A stretch of 12,479 bases of DNA. It comes from an uncultured Opitutia bacterium (lineage in GTDB: Bacteria; Verrucomicrobiota; Verrucomicrobiae; Opitutales; UBA953). The stretch is from contig CAIOLH010000106.1 of NCBI GenBank assembly GCA_903859115.1, positions 1 through 12,479 of the forward strand. The letters are read 5' to 3'. The notes beneath the pieces are model-generated. The model was not told where the DNA came from, made no database searches, and saw only the letters and a list, made by a program, of their open reading frames with translations. The translations under genes and the position numbers were made by a program. Numbering within the stretch: position 1 is the first letter of the stretch; the number at the start of each line of letters is the position of its first letter. Below are positions 7,600-12,479 of this stretch, piece by piece.

Positions 7600-8702
7600 T
7601 TGTTCTTAACTCCCTTGCGGAGGGTTTCGGGCTTAAAGGTGATGGTCACGCTAAAAGTCGTGAAGTTGTCCCGGGCGCGCATGTCTTTGGTCGCCACAAA
7701 AGAGACTTCAGCGGTCTCTTTGAGAGATTTTTCAAAAGTATAAACATCGCTTGCGTTAGTCGTGCGTGCTTCGATTTCAAGCTGAGTATTATTCTTACAA
7801 CTTACGCGCTGGAAATCGATGGTGGCTGGGCGGTGGTCGTTCGCAATCGCTAACATTTCTAAGGGCAACGGCGCCTTGGTATTCATATCGGTGATACGCG
7901 CGGAGATGGCTTGAGCTGACTCAATTTCCTGAACCCCTGCCTGACGGCTTTCGTTGATGAGTCGGAGATTATTAGATCTCCAGTTAATGAGAAACGCAGA
8001 GACTTCAAAAATAAAGGAAACAATAATAATTCCCACGGCAACCCGTGCTGTGTTCCATAGTAGTTTATTAACCCGCTCTTTTTTTCTTCGTGTACTTAAA
8101 AAATCCGCATCACGAATATCCGCATTGTCTAGTTGGTTGCTCGAGAGTTGAAAGGCTTTACGGTTGTTACAGTTTAAAACAAGTTGGGAGTCATTTCGCT
8201 CACTAGAGAATTCACCGTTGATTGTAACGATGGGTGTGCTGGCGGGTAATCCCGTGCGTTCGAGGATTTCTTGGGTTAAAAGTTCAACACTGCTATCTTT
8301 TTTATCTACGACTAAAACACACTTCGGTAGTGGCTGGTTTTCATTCCAAGCCAGAGCAGTTAAAAGATCTGCACCTTCGTGAATTAAAATGCCGCCCTTC
8401 TCGGGTCGCTGTCCTAGCAAAGCTAAAAACTCTGGAATCACTTGGCAGTCATCGGGCCAGGCGAAACTTTCTTCCGGCGTGAAACGTCGACGGTGAGCTG
8501 CATACGCTAAAGCCCATTTATTGTCGGTGCTGGTTATGTACCCCATCAACATTTGTTCTGATGGGAATGGTGAAACTGTTTCAATGGCTAGAGAAACTTG
8601 GCTGGCGATATTTTCAGGCTCCAATTCAACGAGACGAACAAAGAATCGATTCCCTGGTAGAAGTGCGGCGGACTCGCGTTGTTTAGAAAAAAGTGAACTC
8701 AT
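7596..8702 (-). CDS. gspL: Type II secretion system protein GspL (GspL/PilN-like)
   Basis: This 368-residue bitopic inner-membrane protein is expected to bind GspE on the cytoplasmic side and GspM in the periplasm. The cytoplasmic part (about 1-210) resembles a reduced actin-like GspL domain: VSLAIETVSPFPSEQ near 36-50 matches the 'P.P.E' region of GspL/PilM-type proteins. A basic cluster (RRKKER, 205-210) precedes the single membrane segment (about 219-240). A periplasmic helical stretch and a small alpha/beta domain (about 295-357, with IDFQRVSCKNNTQLEIEART) follow, as in GspL and PilN. The family is divergent and assignment relies on topology and order. The start overlaps the gspK stop by one base (TAATG), and its own stop overlaps gspM by 4 nt, so the three genes appear translationally coupled. 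Confidence 0.85.
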   Translation of the reverse strand: MSSLFSKQRESAALLPGNRFFVRLVELEPENIASQVSLAIETVSPFPSEQMLMGYITSTDNKWALAYAAHRRRFTPEESFAWPDDCQVIPEFLALLGQRPEKGGILIHEGADLLTALAWNENQPLPKCVLVVDKKDSSVELLTQEILERTGLPASTPIVTINGEFSSERNDSQLVLNCNNRKAFQLSSNQLDNADIRDADFLSTRRKKERVNKLLWNTARVAVGIIIVSFIFEVSAFLINWRSNNLRLINESRQAGVQEIESAQAISARITDMNTKAPLPLEMLAIANDHRPATIDFQRVSCKNNTQLEIEARTTNASDVYTFEKSLKETAEVSFVATKDMRARDNFTTFSVTITFKPETLRKGVKNK

Positions 8703-9946
8703 TATTTTGCGGCGGGTGGTGGTCCATTGTCTTCGGACCAGGCGAGAATTCTAAAAGGGTAGTTGATGGTTTGAGCGGTGGTACGTCCTCCGAGCGAAAC
8801 ACTGCTGGCAGTGCCGAGGATGACGCCGGGGGTGATGAAAGTGTTGCGTCTTGATAAAGTAGACCCGCTAGAGGTTGTCGAGGTTCCCGATGAATTATTT
8901 GTGGCCGTACCATCGGCGGCCGTAGAGGATTTTGTATTAGAGGTAAAGGTTCGTGCCCCCGTAGTGCTTTTGGCATCCATGGCGGTAACGGTACTAGGAT
9001 CTTCAACGGGGCCTGCGTAGGTAACGTCATCACGAATGGCGACCAGGGCATTCAACCTACACTTTGCCTGTCCTTCCTTAACGGTTACACGAATCCACAT
9101 CAGGTGAATTTCGTCGTCGAATCCTTTGAGCGGTGCCGCTCCTCCAATTAAAGTTCTCACTTCGCGCGTGACCCGAAAATAGGGCGGGTTGCCCGCAATA
9201 TTCTGTTTCATATTCGCCTGTTTGTCTCGAATGAGAGTGACCTGACGCTCATCGAGTCCCTGAGCATAAAGCAAAGCATCGCTCGCCGTATTAATATTGG
9301 TATCACTAAAAGTATACAAACTTACACACTCTTTAAACGAGGTAAGTAAGGGAGTTTCATTTCCTTTTTCATCAAAGAAGAAATCTTTAACGACTCCCAC
9401 AGTTCTTAGTTCCTCGAACGATCGCAAAGCTCGGCGGGCAGGCTTAAACGAAAGTTTGGCCCGTTGGTAGGCAGCATCGGTGGCCTCCTCTTCGATGGAT
9501 TCATATTTTTTATTTGTCCATGCAATCAGTGCATCCGAAACGCGCTCGGCGTCGCGTTGTTCTAGTCCAAGAGCATAGAGCAATTGGATTAGGCCATTTT
9601 TATCCATGCTCGATAAGGGCAACTTACCACTCTCATCTTCGTACACAAAACTGACTTCCAAGCCTTCGCGCGGAGGGATGCCGATGTAGGCGTGCGGATC
9701 GGCAAAGCCTTGGCTAGGGGCGTGAATTTTATTTAAATCAATAGCCCTAATTTCATTGATAACGCCGAGTGCTAATTCCATTTCCGACATGGCATCGACG
9801 CGTAATCTTTGACGATCTACTTCGTGCATCGACATCGAAAGCTCCAAGGAATTGTCTTCCATGAACCTTGCTAGCAGCAGCGATGCTAGGGTGATTAACA
9901 CCAGAACAACAATGATGACTGAGCCTTTACGGGTTTTTAGTTTCAT
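8702..9946 (-). CDS. gspK: Type II secretion system minor pseudopilin GspK
   Basis: The protein has 414 residues. A prepilin-like leader MKLKTRKG is followed by SVIIVVLVLITLASLLLARF, the hydrophobic helix; cleavage would follow G8. The residue at mature position 5 is Val, not Glu, as is usual for GspK, the tip subunit. The large globular part contains EDESGKLPLSS (about 103-113) and DTNINTASDALLYA (215-228), matching the SAM-like region of the T2SSK family. An unusual Ser/Thr/Asn-rich low-complexity insert spans about 317-367 before a C-terminal beta segment (INYPFRILAWSED). GspK caps the pseudopilus with GspI and GspJ. The ATG overlaps the gspJ stop by 4 nt (ATGA). The call is firm because of the K-type leader, the size and the conserved order. 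Confidence 0.93.
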   Translation of the reverse strand: MKLKTRKGSVIIVVLVLITLASLLLARFMEDNSLELSMSMHEVDRQRLRVDAMSEMELALGVINEIRAIDLNKIHAPSQGFADPHAYIGIPPREGLEVSFVYEDESGKLPLSSMDKNGLIQLLYALGLEQRDAERVSDALIAWTNKKYESIEEEATDAAYQRAKLSFKPARRALRSFEELRTVGVVKDFFFDEKGNETPLLTSFKECVSLYTFSDTNINTASDALLYAQGLDERQVTLIRDKQANMKQNIAGNPPYFRVTREVRTLIGGAAPLKGFDDEIHLMWIRVTVKEGQAKCRLNALVAIRDDVTYAGPVEDPSTVTAMDAKSTTGARTFTSNTKSSTAADGTATNNSSGTSTTSSGSTLSRRNTFITPGVILGTASSVSLGGRTTAQTINYPFRILAWSEDNGPPPAAK

Positions 9947-10590
9947 GGTCGGCTCGCCCCCCGACGGCGAATAGGTATATCAATGACAGTTTCAGTTTTT
10001 AAATTCCCATGTGCATAACGAATGCGTAGTCGCGCAGGCTGTAGATAGGCACTACCCGAAGTATCTCGAATGGGAACCTCTTCACATTTCCATTTTTTAA
10101 GATCACCATCGAAATAGTCGTACGCGATAGACGTCACAAAGGGCGATAAAACGGTTTCATGGATATCATTTAGATCTCGTTCCAGCTCCAGACGTGATTG
10201 CCACTGAAGAATTAATCCGCGTTCGGGGTTAACAAAGAGTGAAAAATCAACATCGGGCAAAGGGGCTTCAGGCCAATCGGCTAAACGTCCGGCATCGGTC
10301 AGTAAAAAAGTTAATCGGGGAGCTACGACTCCATCAACGTCGGTAATATCTTTAATCGTACAACCTAAGGCACCTGATCCAATGGTTGTCTGATTCAGTG
10401 TTTCCTTGAGAATGCGCGTGGCTGCTCGAACGTGTTGGTCAAACAATCTTTGATCTCTGCCGCCGCCCCACAACTCACTCATAGAAAATAAGAAAGTATT
10501 TAAGGTGACCAAGAGTATGCCTAAAAGAACAAGAGAAACTAAAGTTTCTAAGAGGGTGAACCCTTTTTTGATTGTACCGTAAGTCCTCAT
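9943..10590 (-). CDS. gspJ: Type II secretion system minor pseudopilin GspJ
   Basis: This 215-residue pseudopilin has the leader MRTYGTIKKG, cleaved after G10, then FTLLETLVSLVLLGILLV with the conserved Glu at mature position 5 (E15). GspJ usually has about 200 residues and forms the tip complex with GspI and GspK. The globular domain is beta-rich and includes paired strands such as RLTFLL, VDFSLFVN and LILQWQSRLEL, with a late PARLRIRYAHG segment that fits the family. The start overlaps the gspI stop (ATGA). A GGGAGG sequence lies about 18 nt upstream of the start, further than usual, so coupling to gspI translation is more likely. Confidence 0.9.
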   Translation of the reverse strand: MRTYGTIKKGFTLLETLVSLVLLGILLVTLNTFLFSMSELWGGGRDQRLFDQHVRAATRILKETLNQTTIGSGALGCTIKDITDVDGVVAPRLTFLLTDAGRLADWPEAPLPDVDFSLFVNPERGLILQWQSRLELERDLNDIHETVLSPFVTSIAYDYFDGDLKKWKCEEVPIRDTSGSAYLQPARLRIRYAHGNLKTETVIDIPIRRRGASRP

Positions 10591-11219
10591 TGAATGACAG
10601 GCGTTTTTCCTCCCGTTGGCTTGGTCGGATCGGGTTTATTTTTCTGATTATTATCTTTTCCGGAATTATTGTTATCAGGTTTCTTATTAGAATTATTATT
10701 CTGATTATTGTTACCCTGGCCATTTTTGGGTGTGGCTTTACTGATAAAGGAAGTGCCTCCACCGGTCTCCTCGTCGTATCCACGTGTTTTTAGAAGTCGT
10801 TCCTTGGCGTCTGCGAGGAGTTTTGTGCGGTCGCTTTCTACGGACCAGGTGGGACGGAGTATCCACTGACTCTGTTCGCGCGGCGCTCCGTAGGGTCCCC
10901 CGGCGGTAGTTTGTATTTCAACAGTGATAGTTACCCAAAATAAATCTGCGACTGTGGTTGGCTCAATTTTACCTTTCCACCGTGCCATGCGATCGTCGGG
11001 TAAATAAACATCTCCACCTTTTTCGATGTCGGCAAAATTAGCGGTTTCGAGCATCGCCGCACGACAGCGAGCAAAGTCTTCTTCGCCCACACCTTTTTCT
11101 TTCAGGGCCATCCTGCTCAGTAAAACATTTGAATAAGCGGAGCCTAATCCTACCGCAGCCAGTGCAAAAATGGAGAGGGCCACTAAAACCTCAATCAAGG
11201 TGAAAGCCTTTTTTCTCAT
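10587..11219 (-). CDS. gspI: Type II secretion system minor pseudopilin GspI with an Asn-rich tail
   Basis: The protein has 210 residues, well above the roughly 120-130 usual for GspI. The N-terminus MRKKA then FTLIEVLVALSIFALAAVGL is a clear class III prepilin signal with Glu at mature position 5 (E10), but the residue before the cleavage site is Ala rather than the near-invariant Gly. The pseudopilin domain runs to about residue 125. After a short charged helix comes a low-complexity tail (about 162-203) with 14 Asn in residues 166-195, plus Lys, Gln and Asp. The tail is in frame through the ATGA overlap with gspJ, so it is unlikely to be a sequencing error. It is probably disordered and periplasmic. 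Whether it binds another Gsp protein or a substrate is unknown. Confidence 0.9.
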   Translation of the reverse strand: MRKKAFTLIEVLVALSIFALAAVGLGSAYSNVLLSRMALKEKGVGEEDFARCRAAMLETANFADIEKGGDVYLPDDRMARWKGKIEPTTVADLFWVTITVEIQTTAGGPYGAPREQSQWILRPTWSVESDRTKLLADAKERLLKTRGYDEETGGGTSFISKATPKNGQGNNNQNNNSNKKPDNNNSGKDNNQKNKPDPTKPTGGKTPVIQ

Positions 11220-11722
11220 TGGGTTTTTAAGGCTGGCAGGGGCGCGCAGGTGAGGTTGTCGATGGGAAGAACGTGACGCGACTCGTTGCGATTAATTTCT
11301 AGGCGGAACCGGTCGCAGGTTCCATCTGCATAAAATTTTATTTGGGAGAGTGTCGCCTCTTCCATTTCTCCGCCGAGAATAATAGCTGCGTTTACCGCTG
11401 GCCCAACGATTTTTACTTTTACGCCCGCCAGGACCGGCATTCTTTCAATTTTATTTTCACCCCAAGTATAGTTAGTGACATCGGGGTTTTCCTCGTCGGG
11501 TATAGTCTTTAAAATGAGGGTAGTCCCTTGAGCGACCGCTTCGCGTCGAACGGTTTGCAGGAGTGCGAGGAGTGCATCCTCGGGATCTTCGCGGGACGTA
11601 CCTTTAAGTAATGATGCCGAGCCACCGATAAGCACGGCAGCGAGCATGCTGATTAAACCTAAAACTAAAAGTGTTTCTAGGAGAGTGAAACCGCCCCGTA
11701 AATGAGTGGATCTATTGCTCAC
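11216..11722 (-). CDS. gspH: Type II secretion system minor pseudopilin GspH
   Basis: This encodes 168 residues from a GTG at 11722, which overlaps the gspG stop as GTGA and copies the ATGA overlaps of its neighbours. A TTG three bases upstream (11725) is the alternative. The leader MSNRSTHLRGG is cleaved before FTLLETLLVLGLISMLAAVLI, with Glu at mature position 5. The globular part includes DALLALLQTVRREAVAQGTTL, the usual GspH helix-to-strand transition, and a late IKFYADGTCDRFRLEI strand pair where GspH proteins typically show 'F...G...'. Two Cys residues (in GTCDR and in LTCAP) could form a disulfide in the periplasm. GspH is thought to link the GspG filament to the GspI-J-K tip. Length is normal. 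Confidence 0.9.
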   Translation of the reverse strand: MSNRSTHLRGGFTLLETLLVLGLISMLAAVLIGGSASLLKGTSREDPEDALLALLQTVRREAVAQGTTLILKTIPDEENPDVTNYTWGENKIERMPVLAGVKVKIVGPAVNAAIILGGEMEEATLSQIKFYADGTCDRFRLEINRNESRHVLPIDNLTCAPLPALKTQ

Positions 11723-12171
11723 CAATTTCCAATGTCGTCAGGAGTATCTACAGCTTTATCACGTCCCATGGAAAACAAATCAAACGATTCGGTGTTATGT
11801 GTTCCAGGGTAGCGATATTGATAGGCTTGGCCCCAGGGGTCGACAGGTACGTTTCCGCTTTTGGCTTCCATGTAAGGTCCGCGCCAGCGATCGGCCTTAC
11901 CTTCGGGGGCGGTGATGAGTGCTTTGATACCTTCGTCGGTTGAAGGGTAGTCGCCCAAGTCGATGCGATAACGCACTAGAGATGTTTTAAGCGATTCGTT
12001 AACGAAAAGTTTGGCGACGCCTTCCTGACTTTGCCCGAGAATTTTATCCGTGTTGGTTACCGCGAGGCCCACGAGCATGCCAACAATGGCCACGGCGATG
12101 AGAATTTCGAGTAAAGTGAAACCGCGACGGGCGCGTTGAATTTGAGTGAGATGATTTTTATTAGTATCCAT
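11719..12171 (-). CDS. gspG: Type II secretion system major pseudopilin GspG
   Basis: This 150-residue protein is the main subunit of the pseudopilus. The leader ends RARRG (cleavage after G17) and is followed by FTLLEILIAVAIVGMLVGLA, with Glu at mature position 5 (E22). The globular domain has the characteristic GspG sequence: RYRIDLGDYPSTDEGIKAL, then WRGPYME, VPVDPWGQAYQYRYPG and a C-terminal SMGRDKAVDTPDDIGNW. The last part matches the calcium-binding loop and DI.NW ending of known GspG proteins, with the Asp residues as likely ligands. Length is typical. The ATG follows the stop of the upstream small frame by 3 nt (TAA-TTT-ATG), the same junction as gspD-gspE, with no Shine-Dalgarno. Confidence 0.97.
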   Translation of the reverse strand: MDTNKNHLTQIQRARRGFTLLEILIAVAIVGMLVGLAVTNTDKILGQSQEGVAKLFVNESLKTSLVRYRIDLGDYPSTDEGIKALITAPEGKADRWRGPYMEAKSGNVPVDPWGQAYQYRYPGTHNTESFDLFSMGRDKAVDTPDDIGNW

Positions 12172-12174
12172 AAA

Positions 12175-12468
12175 TTAGTTGGTTTTATTTTTACCTTTAT
12201 TTTTTTGGTTTGAGTTAGCGGCAGTGTTTTCCGTGGAAGTGGTGGTGTCGGCACCCTTATTATTGCCCTTGTTTTTATTGTTATCATTTCCGCTGTTTTG
12301 ATTTTGGCGATCTTGCCAGCGTTGACGCATGGAGTCTTTAAAGTTTTGGGCCTGTTCGGTCGTGGGCGCTTGGCCTGCGGTTGTCCCGCCTACGACTGCG
12401 GTTGCTGCCGCCGGTGTGTCGCCATTGTTATTTGCTGGAGTTGCGACGGGTGTTGCCGGCAGTTCCAT
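12175..12468 (-). CDS. Asn/Lys-rich low-complexity protein upstream of gspG (possibly 5'-partial)
   Basis: I do not recognise this 97-residue protein. It begins MELPATPVATPANNNGD, an Ala/Thr/Pro-rich stretch, then has a short charged helix (about 38-55, AQNFKDSMRQRWQDRQ). It ends in an Asn/Lys/Gly-rich tail (about 56-97, 14 Asn in 42 residues). No signal peptide or membrane segment is seen from this ATG. The frame has no stop in the 11 bases to the window edge, so this could be the C-terminal end of a longer protein; the ATG at 12468 is only the first visible start. Its stop lies 3 nt before gspG, implying co-transcription. The position could be that of gspC, but nothing in it resembles GspC. 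The tail is like that of GspI. Confidence 0.55.
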   Translation of the reverse strand: MELPATPVATPANNNGDTPAAATAVVGGTTAGQAPTTEQAQNFKDSMRQRWQDRQNQNSGNDNNKNKGNNKGADTTTSTENTAANSNQKNKGKNKTN

Positions 12469-12479
12469 TTTTAAAAAGA

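Noticed and set aside
8683..9051. Pro/Leu-rich open frame on the minus strand within gspK
   Set aside because: It is an out-of-frame shadow of the Ser/Thr-rich low-complexity part of gspK, which has family features in its own frame.
10475..10793. Ile/Arg/Asn-rich open frames on both strands over the gspI tail
   Set aside because: Stop-poor frames arise from repeated AAT/AAC/AAA codons of the Asn/Lys-rich tail; none has a plausible protein pattern.
7072..12171. Type IV pilus locus rather than T2SS
   Set aside because: The pseudopilins match GspG, H, I, J and K (including a K-type leader without Glu5 and the GspG calcium-loop ending), and there are no PilT, PilQ-AMIN or PilM-N-O-P genes; the T2SS call fits better.

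Overview
This window holds most of a type II secretion system (T2SS) from a Gram-negative bacterium, next to an unrelated two-gene unit that includes rmuC. Base composition is roughly balanced by eye. The T2SS gene set, the poor Shine-Dalgarno signals and the low-complexity inserts in several Gsp proteins would suit a Verrucomicrobiota-like (perhaps Opitutae) genome. That assignment is a guess from general familiarity, since no rRNA or taxon-specific marker is present. The proteins clearly imply an outer membrane (secretin) and an inner-membrane pseudopilus machine.

Layout. (1) Positions 50-1960, minus strand: an unrecognised 176-codon gene followed by rmuC, a membrane-anchored, coiled-coil, nuclease-fold protein. 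(2) Positions 1961-2144: a divergent intergenic region. It has a TATAGT -10-like hexamer facing each way and five A-tracts spaced about one helical turn apart. (3) Positions 2145-7069, plus strand: gspD (secretin), gspE (ATPase) and gspF (inner-membrane platform), packed with 2-3 nt between genes. (4) Positions 7072-12171, minus strand: gspG, gspH, gspI, gspJ, gspK, gspL and gspM in that transcription order. Each overlaps the next by 1-4 nt if gspH starts at GTG 11722. (5) Positions 12175-12468, minus strand: a small Asn/Lys-rich reading frame 3 nt upstream of gspG, possibly cut by the window edge.

How the genes work together. GspE hydrolyses ATP and drives GspF, which with GspL and GspM forms the inner-membrane platform. 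The platform assembles a pseudopilus of GspG (major) capped by GspH, I, J and K, and this pushes folded periplasmic substrates through the GspD channel. GspC (the secretin-platform link) and GspO (prepilin peptidase) are not seen here and must be elsewhere or replaced.

The main structural oddity is the arrangement. The usual order D-E-F-G-H-I-J-K-L-M is broken after F, with the whole G-to-M block inverted, so that gspF and gspM converge with only 2 nt between their stop codons. A second oddity is the Asn/Lys-rich low complexity shared by the GspI C-terminal tail and the small protein before gspG. I see no clear evidence of a wholly new system: no mobile element, CRISPR array, tRNA or rRNA was found.
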